Shown here piece by piece: positions 8,401 through 16,411 of a DNA stretch of 52,705 nucleotides. Made by a program: the position numbers and the translations under genes. The notes beneath the pieces are model-generated. The model saw only the letters and a program-made list of their open reading frames with translations, was not told where the DNA came from and did no database searches. The stretch's first letter is position 1; every line of letters starts with the position of its first letter. The stretch is from Domibacillus epiphyticus (GTDB lineage: Bacteria; Bacillota; Bacilli; Bacillales; Domibacillaceae), in assembly GCF_001975785.1 (NCBI RefSeq), contig NZ_MSFI01000032.1, forward strand, positions 1 through 52,705. The letters run 5' to 3'.

Positions 8401-9094
8401 AGAACAGACAGATGTTGAGAAGAAGCGGATGGCGCAGGAACTGGATGAACTTGTGTATTACATTAAACAGCGCGTTTTTTATCGGTTCTCGGACTTTTTT
8501 AAAGAATCTTTTAACCCTGCGACGTTAAGCGGACATTCAGACGTGAAACAGCAGCTCCAGAAATCGCTGGATGAACTGCTTGAGTCAGTCGGATATGACC
8601 TGGCACAGGAAATGCGGGCGACATCAATTCGTGTGGAAAATCATGGTGTGAAACTGATTCAAGAAAAGCAATTGCGTCTGACAAATAAAGCGGCATTGAT
8701 TGAACCGGAATTGCTGCTGTCCGATCAAGACGCACCAAAACTCGCTGTACCTGAATTTGAAACAGCGTTTACTGATGCATCGCGCGAGCCTTTTGTAAAG
8801 GCGCTTTCGCTCTTTAAAAATGCACGATCATTTTTTGAAAAAAATGAAAAACAGATCATGATGCAGGAACTTCAGACAATTTTTGAAGGCATGGCGGATA
8901 CGTATTTAGCCTCTCAAAAAGAAACATTGCAAAAAAGTGCATTTGGGTTAATTGAAAAAGGTACTGAAGAAGTAAAAGAAGCTGTTTATCTTGATGTGAA
9001 TGAACAGTTTACAGCCTGGCTTGATGTCCTCGATCATAGCGAAAACATTGAGGAATGGGAATTGATTCTTAATGACATCAAATCAGCATCTTAA
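5465..9094 (+). CDS. dynA: DynA (YpbR) double dynamin-like GTPase
   Basis: 1209 residues from ATG 5465, preceded by AAGGGATGG; a GTG at 5438 opens the same frame but has no site. Two complete dynamin GTPase modules are fused head to tail. Module 1 has P-loop GHFSAGKS (residues 54-61), DTPGVDS and NQIDKH. Module 2 has GAFSAGKSS (about 634-642), DTPGADS and NAIDL. Each is followed by long helical stalk segments. B. subtilis DynA (1193 aa) has the same layout; it fuses membranes in trans, protects against phage and pore-forming antibiotics, and localises at septa. The stop overlaps the next small gene by 23 bases. Confidence 0.96.
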   Translation: METSTASRTMETIRARTAHLYEQFIHNKDTERADKAALFLRKMHDNEFIVAFCGHFSAGKSTMINELTGEALLPSSPIPTSANLVKIKPAEKDFAQINYHNGRPLVFNAPYDIAHVKRFAKDGDEVASIEIGHAGSNLPADVTVMDTPGVDSTDDAHRISTESALHLADMVFYVMDYNHVQSELNFIYTKELLSHGVKLYLIINQIDKHKQEELSFDAFRQSVYESFSTWNVEPEAFFFTSLRNRDLPYNDFDEVKQLIHDSMANREMLSEQSAQTMMNRLVHEHMEWLSEQQKEKKTAFEAVISEAGNQSIEEKEAVLRKEMEKRDPEFWLKQYEQKRDDVLKNAILMPASTRELARSYLESTRPDFKVGVLFAKKKTDEERENRLKTLLADLQKQTEAHLEWHVRQVTASWLKESGLDDPSLALRAEELTVPVDLTVITDAVKPGAGVTGDAVLNYCEDVASLIKRRARTVSEEWKEEAAPILTGQFEGEFKKFAEDHRIWKKRLSAKKELALLESERNAREIELNHSLQIEDPDMPPLMDELIERWQIESQNVAIFTGQQEMEEVRKEEQFFEEEAPHETEKAEDPEMTVKKLRNLAARLEGVPGFGRFIDGAIQKADRLANRTYTIALFGAFSAGKSSFANALLGEKVLPVSPNPTTAAVNRIHPVADGKEHRTADVHLKSSVMMLADVNSSLSLFGRHAGSLDDAFDAVPDVLSVNEGEGKEKIHLSFLRAFHAGYQDYKGQSGETINVDLNTFKEYVANEQKSCFVDSIDLYYDCDFTRLGITLVDTPGADSINARHTGVAFEYIKNSDAILFVTYYNHAFSKADREFLIQLGRVKDAFELDKMFFIINAIDLAANEDELNEVKAYVRDQLLQYGIRFPRLHGVSSMLAVEEASRGEWDYPLSGMKQFKEPFSKFLSNDLASMAVQSAEAEFERGVMQLEKLIETAKDNRDNRTQKKAELEEKWSRMKTAIDSEQTDVEKKRMAQELDELVYYIKQRVFYRFSDFFKESFNPATLSGHSDVKQQLQKSLDELLESVGYDLAQEMRATSIRVENHGVKLIQEKQLRLTNKAALIEPELLLSDQDAPKLAVPEFETAFTDASREPFVKALSLFKNARSFFEKNEKQIMMQELQTIFEGMADTYLASQKETLQKSAFGLIEKGTEEVKEAVYLDVNEQFTAWLDVLDHSENIEEWELILNDIKSAS

Positions 9095-9284
9095 TACTCG
9101 TTTTCACGCATGTGCAACATGCCGTCATTTTCAGGCGCTGAAAACGGCAGGAAAAATGAAGTATACATGCCGCCGGCTCGGATTCGAAACGAATCCGGGC
9201 TACCGGTTTAATTGCTGGGATCCGAAAGAAAACGTTAAGAAATTAATTGAAAAGGAAGAAGATAAACATGATCGTATCAACTAA
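9072..9284 (+). CDS. Small Cys-rich (zinc-ribbon-like) protein
   Basis: 70 residues; the ATG lies within the last codons of dynA in another frame, so translation is probably coupled. No strong SD is present (GGGAATT, distant). Four cysteines in the pattern CATC...YTCRRLG...FNCWDP suggest one bound zinc. The C-terminus is charged and helical (KENVKKLIEKEEDKHDR) and overlaps the start of the sulfurtransferase gene. Its place corresponds to the small gene after ypbR in Bacillus, but the name is not certain. Function unknown; DynA partnership is guesswork from overlap. Confidence 0.7.
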   Translation: MTSNQHLNTRFHACATCRHFQALKTAGKMKYTCRRLGFETNPGYRFNCWDPKENVKKLIEKEEDKHDRIN

Positions 9285-10107
9285 ATGGCTTTACGAACGC
9301 TTAGATGAAAAAAACATTATCATCTTTGACTGCCGTTTCAATCTGGCGAATCCAGTAGAGGGTGCGAGGCTTTATGAAAAAAGCCATATTCCGAATGCGG
9401 CTTACGCGCATCTTGACCACCATTTATCAGGACAAAAAGGCAAAGGCGGCCGTCATCCATTGCCAGATGTACAAGTCTGGAAGGCGTTTTTAGAAAGCCG
9501 TGGCGTGTCAAATGACTCAATTGTCGTGGCTTATGATGACGGCGTGTCCATGTTTGCTGGCCGGCTATGGTGGCTTCTTAAATATGCGGGCCACGAAAAC
9601 GCATTTATACTAGACGGCGGGTTTACGGAGTGGACAGAAAAAGGGTATCCCGTTACAACAGAACGTCCAATAAGACAAAGCACGACTTATCAGATGAATA
9701 TACAAAATGAGATGGCGGCAACAATTGAAGACGTAAAAGAAGCGTCTGAAAAAGGAACCAGTCTATTAATTGATTCGCGCGCGCCAGAACGATACCTTGG
9801 TGAAACAGAACCCCTTGATCGTGTTCCCGGTCATATTCCAGGCGCTATTAACCGCTTTTTTGCTGAAGGATTGGATGGAACGAAGTGGAAAGCGGCAGCA
9901 CAGCAGGAAGCACGTTTTGAAAACATTCAAAAAGATGAGCCAGTCATTGTCTATTGTGGGTCCGGCGTCTCGGCCACACCAAATATAATTGCATTGAAAA
10001 TGGCAGGCTTTCAGAATGTAAAACTATATCCGGGCAGCTACAGCGAGTGGTCAAGTGATGAAACACGACCGATTGAAACAGAAGGACATGACCTCCATGG
10101 AAACTAA
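9268..10107 (+). CDS. Two-domain rhodanese sulfurtransferase
   Basis: 279 residues from ATG 9268 (AAGGAAGAAG upstream). Two tandem rhodanese domains: residues ~5-130 (inactive copy, with DCRFNL and SHIPNA) and ~160-275, which holds the active loop YCGSGVSA with catalytic Cys230. CGSGV is the form seen in thiosulfate/3-mercaptopyruvate sulfurtransferases (TST/MST, SseA family). It transfers sulfane sulfur to cyanide or thiols, probably in cytoplasmic sulfur handling. The donor (thiosulfate or 3-mercaptopyruvate) cannot be settled from the loop. Overlaps both neighbours by a few codons, consistent with an operon from dynA to ypcP. Confidence 0.88.
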   Translation: MIVSTKWLYERLDEKNIIIFDCRFNLANPVEGARLYEKSHIPNAAYAHLDHHLSGQKGKGGRHPLPDVQVWKAFLESRGVSNDSIVVAYDDGVSMFAGRLWWLLKYAGHENAFILDGGFTEWTEKGYPVTTERPIRQSTTYQMNIQNEMAATIEDVKEASEKGTSLLIDSRAPERYLGETEPLDRVPGHIPGAINRFFAEGLDGTKWKAAAQQEARFENIQKDEPVIVYCGSGVSATPNIIALKMAGFQNVKLYPGSYSEWSSDETRPIETEGHDLHGN

Positions 10108-10999
10108 ACGATTGCTTCTTGTCGACGGAATGGCCCTATTATTCCGATCTTTTTTTCAAACAGCTCCATCAGGGCGGTTTATGTATAACGAGCACCAAAT
10201 TCCGACGAACGCAGTGCATGGATTAATCCGTCATTTATTTGCGGCAGCGGAAAAAATAAAGCCGACACATATAACTATTTGCTGGGACATGGGAAAAGAC
10301 ACGTTCCGGACTGAGATGTTTGATTCATACAAAGCGCACCGCCCCGCTCCCCCGACAGAACTTATCCCGCAGTTTGAACTTGCACGTGAGGCGACAGAAG
10401 CCTTTTCCCTGAATAATGCCGGTGTGAAGGGCTTTGAAGCGGATGACTGCATCGGTACTATTTCAAAGCTTGCAAATGGGATAGAGACCTATATTTTAAC
10501 AGGCGACCGCGATTTGCTTCAGCTGTTAAACGGTACGAATTTCGTATGGCTCTTGCAGACGGGTTACGGCAATTGGAAAACGTACGATCAACAAATATTT
10601 ATCGAAGAGTACGGCATTGAACCGGCGCAGTTTCATTATGTCAAAGCATTAATGGGTGATACAGCAGACGGTTATCCGGGTGTAAAGGGAATCGGTGAAA
10701 AAACTGCGCTTAAACTGATTCAGCAATTCGATACAATTGATGGTGTTATGAACGGACTGGATGAACTAACTCCCTCTGTCAGAAAAAAAATATTGGACGG
10801 CGTAGAGATGCTTAGATTGTCTGAAAAGCTGGCCGCCATACATTGTGACGTCCCGCTTAACTGGTCGCTTGATGCCGCACTGTATACAGGTGCAGATGAA
10901 AAAGCGAACAATTTCATCTCTGCAAATGGCATGACAGGTCTTTCCCGATTCGCCCGGCATACTGGATTTATCACGCAAGATCCATTTACTCTTATATAG
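10097..10999 (+). CDS. ypcP: 5'-3' exonuclease, FEN/Pol I N-domain type (YpcP/ExoR)
   Basis: 300 residues from ATG 10097 (GAAGGA upstream); it overlaps the preceding stop by 11 bases. Flap-nuclease motifs are complete: LLLVDGMALLFR, CWDMG, EADDCIG, LTGDRDLLQL, then the helix-hairpin-helix GVKGIGEKTALKLI. It is the stand-alone form of the Pol I 5'-nuclease domain, which removes RNA primers and 5' flaps during Okazaki fragment processing. B. subtilis YpcP does this together with Pol I and RNases H; the two RNase HI-like genes downstream fit that theme. The earlier ATG at 10055 has no SD. Confidence 0.93.
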   Translation: METKRLLLVDGMALLFRSFFQTAPSGRFMYNEHQIPTNAVHGLIRHLFAAAEKIKPTHITICWDMGKDTFRTEMFDSYKAHRPAPPTELIPQFELAREATEAFSLNNAGVKGFEADDCIGTISKLANGIETYILTGDRDLLQLLNGTNFVWLLQTGYGNWKTYDQQIFIEEYGIEPAQFHYVKALMGDTADGYPGVKGIGEKTALKLIQQFDTIDGVMNGLDELTPSVRKKILDGVEMLRLSEKLAAIHCDVPLNWSLDAALYTGADEKANNFISANGMTGLSRFARHTGFITQDPFTLI

Positions 11000-11037
11000 T
11001 ACCCGGCCGGCATATATTTTATAAAAAATATTCCGCA

Positions 11038-11095
11038 GGAACGCGGCAGAATTGAACGATAAACGGTTTAAGACCGCCGCGTTCCGTCATAAAAC
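11038..11095. repeat. 10-bp inverted repeat, possible RNA structure
   Basis: GGAACGCGGC (11038-11047) is exactly complementary to GCCGCGTTCC (11086-11095) across a 38-base loop, 40 bases after ypcP. No T run follows, so it is not an ordinary terminator. GC-rich arms stand out in an AT-rich gap. Confidence 0.5.
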
Positions 11096-11156
11096 ATTAA
11101 CAGAATGCATATTTACTGTTATTTTGAAGATAAATAAGGTAAATAAGATAGAGAAG

Positions 11157-11180
11157 AAAACCGGCTTGTTTACCGGTTTT
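11157..11180 (-). terminator. Bidirectional terminator between ypcP and ypdQ
   Basis: Perfect AAAACCGG / CCGGTTTT 8-bp stem with an 8-base loop. The minus strand continues TTTTCTTCTC; it overlaps the end of ypdQ. It may also stop ypcP transcripts. Confidence 0.65.
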
Positions 11181-11556
11181 CCCGTATTGCTTTTTTTGCT
11201 TCATGATCTGCTTTATTTTGTTTGGATGGTATCCATTTTACAAAAAAAAGGGGAAACTCTTCTGCTAACGTTAAAATCGTCTGCAGCAGTGGTTTATAAC
11301 GTTCTTTATGTATATATTCCTTTTCAATTGCTGCGACAACGGTTTGTGAATCACTGCGAAGTGAAACTGTTCCCGCCCCCATTTGTTTGCATATTTCAAG
11401 AGCTTTAATCACTGCGGTAAATTCTGCTTCATGTGTATCACATTCTCCGAGTGGAATGGAAAACCGCTCTGTTTTTCCGTCATGGCGAATGACGATGCCG
11501 GCTCCGGCTAAACCTGGATCACCAGTAGATGCGCCGTCTGTGTATACTTCAAACAT
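11170..11556 (-). CDS. ypdQ: RNase HI-like protein (YpdQ)
   Basis: 128 residues from ATG 11556, with GGGGGA about eight bases upstream; a TTG at 11571 in the same frame overlaps that site. The RNase H catalytic acids are present in order: Asp in VYTDGAST, Glu in THEAEF, Asp in LRSDSQ, and Asp in KADHEAKK. Length is close to the bare catalytic core; there is no N-terminal hybrid-binding domain. Predicted to cut RNA in RNA-DNA hybrids, although B. subtilis YpdQ has been reported as weak or inactive. Divergent from ypeP with only 49 bases between starts, so promoters overlap there. Confidence 0.85.
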   Translation of the reverse strand: MFEVYTDGASTGDPGLAGAGIVIRHDGKTERFSIPLGECDTHEAEFTAVIKALEICKQMGAGTVSLRSDSQTVVAAIEKEYIHKERYKPLLQTILTLAEEFPLFFVKWIPSKQNKADHEAKKAIRENR

Positions 11557-11605
11557 AATTATTTCCCCCAATCTTGCCTCTATTTTATTGGACGGAGGGT
11601 TCGAA

Positions 11606-12262
11606 ATGCAAATGACAATTCGTTTTGTATATAGCTTTAAAGGCGTTCAGATGACATTTGAATCAGAGCCTGTGGATAGGGATATCGTTCTCAAAACAGC
11701 GGATGACCTCTTGAAAACAGGACGTGCAAAAGAAATATCAGTTGTAGATGAGATAGGGAATGAATGGACGCTGAAAGAATTTAAAAAACTAAATCAGAAA
11801 ATGGATGAAGAGCCGGAAAAAATAACTGTTTTATTTGATGGAAGTTTTGACGTGGAATCAGGGCAGGCAGGAGTCGGCGCGGCTATTTATTACACCAAAA
11901 GCGGAAAACGATACCGCATACGTGAAAACGCGCCCATGGATGAGCTGGAGACGAATAACGAGGCAGAATATGCGGCGCTTTCATTCGCGGTGAATATCCT
12001 AAAAGAAATAGGAGTAAGCAGTCAGCCTGTTACAATATCAGGCGACTCGCTCACTGTATTGAACCAGCTCAGCGGTGAATGGCCGTGTTATGAGGAGGCT
12101 CATGCCCGCTGGCTTGTGCGTATAGAGGAAAAATTTTCCGAAATGAAAATCAAGCCACTTTACAAACCGATCGATAGAAGGCACAATAAAGAGGCTGACC
12201 AGCTTGCCCGTCAGGCGATTGATGGAGTGGATATACACAGTCACACTGAAATCGGGACATAA
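11606..12262 (+). CDS. ypeP: RNase HI-like protein with N-terminal extension (YpeP)
   Basis: 218 residues from ATG 11606; GGAGGG six bases upstream fixes the start, and the frame upstream is a shadow of ypdQ. Residues 1-70 form a small extra domain (YSFKGVQMTFESEP...). An RNase H domain follows: LFDGSFD, NNEAEYAAL, SGDSLTV and RRHNKEADQLAR carry the D-E-D-D set. The TNNxAEY signature is typical of the YpeP subfamily. Likely hydrolyses RNA-DNA hybrids, perhaps beside YpcP and YpdQ in primer or R-loop removal. Runs into ypeQ. Confidence 0.85.
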   Translation: MQMTIRFVYSFKGVQMTFESEPVDRDIVLKTADDLLKTGRAKEISVVDEIGNEWTLKEFKKLNQKMDEEPEKITVLFDGSFDVESGQAGVGAAIYYTKSGKRYRIRENAPMDELETNNEAEYAALSFAVNILKEIGVSSQPVTISGDSLTVLNQLSGEWPCYEEAHARWLVRIEEKFSEMKIKPLYKPIDRRHNKEADQLARQAIDGVDIHSHTEIGT

Positions 12263-12282
12263 TGGAAAGGTGGAAAGGGACG

Positions 12283-12459
12283 TTGAGCCGAATTGAGCTA
12301 TTGCTTGAAGTGGAGGATTTATTAAATACGTATTGCAATGACTGTCTCGTTAAAGCAGCGCTGCGGAAAGAAAAAGGCAAGCTTGCTGCTCATAAATTTT
12401 GTATTACCGAATGCACAGTTGGTGAAAAGTTAAAGCAGTATGGAGATAAGTTATCATAA
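12283..12459 (+). CDS. ypeQ: Zinc-finger small protein (YpeQ)
   Basis: 58 residues if it starts at TTG 12283, nine bases behind AAGGTGG; an ATG at 12262, overlapping the ypeP stop, would add seven residues but lacks a site. Cysteines TYCNDC and FCITEC (CxxC...CxxxC) make a zinc-binding pair, and the C-terminus TVGEKLKQYG is helical. It matches B. subtilis YpeQ in length, cysteine spacing and neighbourhood. Function unknown; the pattern suggests nucleic-acid or protein contact. Confidence 0.75.
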   Translation: MSRIELLLEVEDLLNTYCNDCLVKAALRKEKGKLAAHKFCITECTVGEKLKQYGDKLS

Positions 12460-12485
12460 GCCGGACCTGTTCCGGCTTTTTCCTT
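12458..12485 (+). terminator. Terminator after ypeQ
   Basis: Perfect 8-bp AAGCCGGA / TCCGGCTT stem, 5-base loop, T-rich tail; the first stem bases are the ypeQ stop codon. Confidence 0.85.
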
Positions 12486-12512
12486 GTCCGCACTGCGCTC
12501 TTATAGTAGAAT
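12484..12512 (+). promoter_or_regulatory. mntR promoter
   Basis: TTGTCC, 17-bp spacer, TAGAAT, starting in the tail of the ypeQ terminator; 32 bases before the mntR ATG. Confidence 0.55.
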
Positions 12513-12544
12513 TTTAATGATGAGTAATGTCAGGGGGTATCCAC

Positions 12545-12964
12545 ATGCCGACACCGAGTATGGAGGATTACATAGAACAGATTTATTTGCTGATTGATAC
12601 GAAAGGCTATGCGCGTGTATCGGATATCGCTGAGGCGCTGTCTGTCCACCCGTCTTCTGTGACGAAAATGGTTCAGAAGCTTGATAAAGATGAATACCTC
12701 GTGTATGAGCGGTACCGTGGGCTAGTATTGACGGCAAAAGGCCAGAAAGTTGGCCGGCGTTTAGTCGAACGTCACGATCTGCTCGAACGGTTTTTGTCGG
12801 TGATCGGGGTGAAAGAAGAGCACGTTTACAATGATGTTGAAGGAATTGAGCATCATTTAAGCTGGGATTCAATTAACCGTATTGCGGATTTAATGGAATT
12901 TTTTGAAGAGGATCCGGCGCGTATGACAGCGCTAAAAGAAATACAGATGCGAAATAAAGAATAA
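12545..12964 (+). CDS. mntR: MntR manganese-responsive repressor
   Basis: 139 residues; ATG behind AGGGGG. DtxR-family winged helix (residues ~1-70, [15 protein letters not shown] recognition helix) plus helical dimerisation domain. All manganese ligands known from B. subtilis MntR are at the same numbers: Asp8, Glu11, His77, Glu99, Glu102, His103. It represses Mn2+ uptake genes and activates Mn2+ efflux when manganese is ample. Monocistronic, with its own promoter and terminator. No Mn transporter gene lies nearby in the window. Confidence 0.96.
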   Translation: MPTPSMEDYIEQIYLLIDTKGYARVSDIAEALSVHPSSVTKMVQKLDKDEYLVYERYRGLVLTAKGQKVGRRLVERHDLLERFLSVIGVKEEHVYNDVEGIEHHLSWDSINRIADLMEFFEEDPARMTALKEIQMRNKE

Positions 12965-12965
12965 C

Positions 12966-12991
12966 CCGTCCGCGGTACGGGCGGTTTTTTT
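12966..12991 (+). terminator. Terminator after mntR
   Basis: CCGTCC / GGGCGG stem (one G-U pair), 7-base loop, then TTTTTTT. Confidence 0.7.
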
Positions 12992-13013
12992 ACAAAGGGA
13001 GGAGGAGTCCACC

Positions 13014-14135
13014 ATGAAGATTTTAAAAATAGAACCGACGCCGAGTCCGAATACGATGAAAGTTATTTTGGACGAAGAACTGGCAGCAGGTAAAAGCACA
13101 AACTATAATTTAGAATCAGCAGACGGAGCTCCGGATGTCATCAAGGCAATTCTGGCAATTGAAGGCGTTAAAGGCGTGTATCACGTAGCGGATTTTATTG
13201 CGCTTGAACGAAATGGGCGCTATGACTGGCAGGAAATTTTGCCGAAAGTACGAGCGGCGTTCGGTGAAGGAGAAGAAGAATCAGCTGTGTCAGGACTGGA
13301 GCTTGACCATTTCGGCGAAGTCGAAACGTTTATCCAAGTATACAAAGGGGTGCCTCTTCAATTAAAGCTGGTCTCTGCGGAAGAGGAAAAACGGTTGGCA
13401 TTGCCTGATTATTGCCAGGAAGCATTCAGAAAACTAGCCGCTGATGGAGATAATTATATTTTAGAGCGAAAATGGCAGGAGTTCGGAATACGTTACGGTG
13501 AACTGGACGAGATTGCCCCGGAACTTTTGGAAGAAGTCATGGCAGCATATCCAAAAGAACGTATTGATCGTATCGTTGAAGCTGCGGGAAAAGGCGGCCC
13601 TCTTATCCAGCATAAGGAACATGGTACGAAGCCGGATGTAAACGAATGGATTTCAGAATCTGATTGGCGAAAACGATATCAAATGCTGGAGCAGATGCCT
13701 GATCCAGAACTGTCTGATATGCCCCTCTTAGATGCAGCATTAAACGATGAAAAAGCGGCGATTCGTCGTCTGGCAGTTGTGTATGCCGGCATGATTCAAG
13801 ATACGCGTATTTTACCTGTGCTGTATAAAGCATTAAAAGATCCGGTTGTAACCGTTCGACGGACCGCTGGGGATTGTTTGTCAGATCTTGGCTTTGCAGA
13901 AGCAGTGCCGGAAATGATTCATGCACTAAAAGATAAAAGCAAAATTGTCCGCTGGCGCGCGGCAATGTTTTTATATGAAACAGCCGATGATGCCGCTCTG
14001 CCGGCATTAAAAGAAGCGGCTGACGATCCAGAATTCGAAGTGAAGATGCAAGTGTTGATGGCAATTGAACGTATTGAAGGCGGAGAAGAAGCAAAGGGTT
14101 CTGTTTGGAAGCAGATGACAGAAGCGCGTAAATAA
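13014..14135 (+). CDS. ypgR: YpgR/CvfC-type protein: Nfu N-domain plus HEAT-like repeats
   Basis: 373 residues with GGGAGGAGGAG upstream. Residues 1-85 match the NifU/Nfu N-terminal domain (LKIEPTPSPNTMKVI...GVKGVYHVADFIAL). The C-terminal third contains HEAT/PBS-lyase-like repeats (AAIRRLAVVYAGMI, VVTVRRTAGDCLSDLG, SKIVRWRAAMFLYE). This fusion is called conserved virulence factor C in staphylococci and YpgR in Bacillus. The biochemical role is unclear; a scaffold or redox-linked role is suggested by the Nfu-like fold and the bacilliredoxin gene 16 bases downstream. No CxxC Fe-S site is present. Confidence 0.85.
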   Translation: MKILKIEPTPSPNTMKVILDEELAAGKSTNYNLESADGAPDVIKAILAIEGVKGVYHVADFIALERNGRYDWQEILPKVRAAFGEGEEESAVSGLELDHFGEVETFIQVYKGVPLQLKLVSAEEEKRLALPDYCQEAFRKLAADGDNYILERKWQEFGIRYGELDEIAPELLEEVMAAYPKERIDRIVEAAGKGGPLIQHKEHGTKPDVNEWISESDWRKRYQMLEQMPDPELSDMPLLDAALNDEKAAIRRLAVVYAGMIQDTRILPVLYKALKDPVVTVRRTAGDCLSDLGFAEAVPEMIHALKDKSKIVRWRAAMFLYETADDAALPALKEAADDPEFEVKMQVLMAIERIEGGEEAKGSVWKQMTEARK

Positions 14136-14151
14136 AAAGGAGGAATATTGA

Positions 14152-14583
14152 ATGAACGCATATGAAGAATATATGAAACAGATGGTTGTGCCAATGCGGG
14201 CTGAGCTTACAAATGCCGGTTTTCTGGAATTGACAACGGAAGAAGAAGTAAATGAATTTATGGAACATGCTGAAGGAACAACACTTGTCGTTATTAATTC
14301 AGTATGTGGTTGTGCGGCGGGTCTTGCCCGTCCGGCAGCCGTACAGGCGTCAATGAACGAACATGCCCCGGATCGCCTAGTCACCGTTTTTGCCGGACAA
14401 GACCGTGAAGCCACAGCGGCAATGAGGGCATGGATGCCAGAATTTGAACCATCTTCTCCATCAATGGCGCTTTTAAAAGGAAATAAAGTCGTTCATTTCG
14501 TGCCGCGTCATGAAATTGAAGGGCACGACCTCGGTGCCATTATCGGCAATTTAACCGCGGCGTTTAATACTCACTGTCAGTGA
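14152..14583 (+). CDS. brxA: Bacilliredoxin BrxA (YphP)
   Basis: 143 residues; AAAGGAGG upstream. Thioredoxin-like fold of the YphP/YqiW (DUF1094) family with the CGC active site in NSVCGCAAG, instead of CxxC. Bacilliredoxins remove bacillithiol from S-bacillithiolated proteins. The stop codon overlaps the GTG of the next gene (GTGA). No bacillithiol synthesis gene is in the window. Confidence 0.94.
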   Translation: MNAYEEYMKQMVVPMRAELTNAGFLELTTEEEVNEFMEHAEGTTLVVINSVCGCAAGLARPAAVQASMNEHAPDRLVTVFAGQDREATAAMRAWMPEFEPSSPSMALLKGNKVVHFVPRHEIEGHDLGAIIGNLTAAFNTHCQ

Positions 14584-15371
14584 TTGTTACGACATCACAG
14601 CGGGCAGGCAGCGACGTAAAAAAAAGAGCAGAACAACAAGCGGTTTCGTTTAATGTGCCGTATGTGGAAAGAGGAAAGCAGTCGGTCGCGAAACTGGCTG
14701 CTTTTTACGAATGTCCGGTTTTACTTGTGACAGAAGAGAGAATGGAATTGTATGATGAATCTGGACGATCCCCGTTCTTTTTCCATCCGGGGTCCGCAAT
14801 GTTCCGTGTGAAGCGGCTAATGAATGGCGATCAGGACGCTTTTGTCCAAGTTTCCGGTTTGCGCCCTGGCATGTCGTTTTTAGACTGTACGATGGGCCCG
14901 GCTGCGGACAGCATTACGGCATCGTTTGCGGTCGGTGAGAAAGGGCATGTACAGTCGATTGAATCAAACGAACCAGTGGCGAAAATTGTACAAGACGGAT
15001 TGTCGAAGTGGGAAGAAGGACCGGCGGATTTACTTCAAGCGATGCGCAGGATTCAGGTAAAGGCGGCGGATTACCATACGTATTTACAGTCTGTGCCGGA
15101 CAATTCGTTTGACGTTGTATATTTTGATCCAATGTTTGAAGAAACGATTGATTCTGATGGCATTGCGCCGCTCCGTTCGTTTGCATCCTATTCGGATTTA
15201 ACAACGGAAGCGGTAAATGAAGCGAAGCGCATTGCGAGAAAACGCGTAGTTTTGAAAGACCATTTTCGCTCCGAACGTTTTGCTGAACTTGGTTTTCAGC
15301 AGCACATTCGGAAAACGGCAAAATTTCATTTTGGAACGATAGAAAGCAGGGGGAACAGTGAGCGGGAGTGA
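14580..15371 (+). CDS. ypiP: Class I SAM-dependent methyltransferase (YpiP, RsmJ-like)
   Basis: 263 residues from GTG, overlapping the brxA stop. Rossmann SAM site in [12 protein letters not shown] (about residue 102), and YFDPMFEE (about residue 180) as catalytic motif IV. The DxxxG-Ax and DPMF motifs resemble the RsmJ/UPF0341 family, which methylates a 16S rRNA guanine in E. coli. Target here is unproven. The stop lies inside the thyA start region (14-base overlap), so brxA-ypiP-thyA are coupled. Confidence 0.78.
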   Translation: MIVTTSQRAGSDVKKRAEQQAVSFNVPYVERGKQSVAKLAAFYECPVLLVTEERMELYDESGRSPFFFHPGSAMFRVKRLMNGDQDAFVQVSGLRPGMSFLDCTMGPAADSITASFAVGEKGHVQSIESNEPVAKIVQDGLSKWEEGPADLLQAMRRIQVKAADYHTYLQSVPDNSFDVVYFDPMFEETIDSDGIAPLRSFASYSDLTTEAVNEAKRIARKRVVLKDHFRSERFAELGFQQHIRKTAKFHFGTIESRGNSERE

Positions 15372-16311
15372 ACAGCAATATCTTGATTTATGCAGGGATA
15401 TTTTAGAAAACGGCAATCGAAAAGATGACCGGACTGGAACAGGGACAATCTCTGTCTTTGGCCGGCAAATGAGATTCAATTTAGATGATGGCTTTCCTTT
15501 ATTAACAACGAAGCGGGTGCCGTTTAAATTGATTGCATCGGAAATGATTTGGTTTATTAAGGGCGACACGAATATTCGATATTTGTTACAGCATAACAAC
15601 AATATCTGGAATGAATGGGCGTTTAAGCGCTGGGTGGAAAGCGATGAGTATGCGGGTCCGGATATGAACGATTTTGGCCGAAGGGCTTTAAAAGATGAAA
15701 AATTTGCGGAGCAATACAATGAACAGATGGAATCGTTTAAACAGCTTGTGCTGGATGATGAAACATTCGCGGCGAAATACGGTGAACTTGGCGATGTATA
15801 CGGCCGTCAATGGAGAGGATGGAAAACGTCGAGGGGAGAAACGATCGATCAGCTGGGGGATGTCATCAACATGATCAAAAAAACACCGGATTCCCGCCGT
15901 CTGATTGTTTCTGCATGGAACCCTGAAGACGTACCGACAATGGCATTGCCGCCATGTCACACGATGTTTCAGTTTTATGTGGCAGACGGGAAATTGTCGT
16001 GTCAGCTTTATCAACGGAGTGGTGATGTATTTCTCGGTATTCCATTTAACATTGCAGGATATGCACTTTTGACACATTTAATTGCAAATGAATGCGGGCT
16101 GGAACCAGGTGAATTTGTGCACACAATGGGTGATGCGCATATTTATACAAACCACCTTGAGCAAGTGAAAACACAGCTCGCACGTGATCCGAGACCGCTT
16201 CCACAGCTTCATCTAACAAAAGGAAAGCCGCTGTTTGACATGGAATTGTCTGATATGACATTAACCGGATATGAACCTCACCCTACAATTAAAGCACCTG
16301 TCGCAGTATAA
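15358..16311 (+). CDS. thyA: Thymidylate synthase ThyA, long (L. casei) type
   Basis: 317 residues from GTG 15358 (CAGGGGG upstream). Makes dTMP from dUMP with methylene-tetrahydrofolate. Visible: DRTGTGT, RWRGWK region before the active site, nucleophile Cys200 in [25 protein letters not shown], and the C-terminal APVAV. Residues ~90-140 are the ~50-residue insertion of the L. casei/B. cereus form, absent from E. coli ThyA and B. subtilis ThyB. Followed by dfrA, which regenerates tetrahydrofolate from the dihydrofolate made here. Confidence 0.97.
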   Translation: MSGSEQQYLDLCRDILENGNRKDDRTGTGTISVFGRQMRFNLDDGFPLLTTKRVPFKLIASEMIWFIKGDTNIRYLLQHNNNIWNEWAFKRWVESDEYAGPDMNDFGRRALKDEKFAEQYNEQMESFKQLVLDDETFAAKYGELGDVYGRQWRGWKTSRGETIDQLGDVINMIKKTPDSRRLIVSAWNPEDVPTMALPPCHTMFQFYVADGKLSCQLYQRSGDVFLGIPFNIAGYALLTHLIANECGLEPGEFVHTMGDAHIYTNHLEQVKTQLARDPRPLPQLHLTKGKPLFDMELSDMTLTGYEPHPTIKAPVAV

Positions 16312-16365
16312 GTTAAAACTTTATCAAGAGTGTATTCTTGGCGTTCCGAATCAATCAGGGTGAAC

Positions 16366-16384
16366 GGGCATGTTTTTGATGCCC
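16366..16384 (+). other. Small hairpin between thyA and dfrA
   Basis: GGGCAT / ATGCCC 6-bp stem with a 7-base loop and no T run. Probably an intercistronic RNA hairpin or partial attenuator, not a full terminator. Confidence 0.35.
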
Positions 16385-16411
16385 ATTATTCAGGATAAAA
16401 GGAGAATCACA

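Noticed and set aside
11052-11408. Plus-strand frame of 118 codons
   Set aside because: Antisense to ypdQ over most of its length, no SD; ypdQ has the complete catalytic set.
13603-14414. Long minus-strand frames (up to 221 codons)
   Set aside because: Shadows of ypgR and brxA; no ribosome site.
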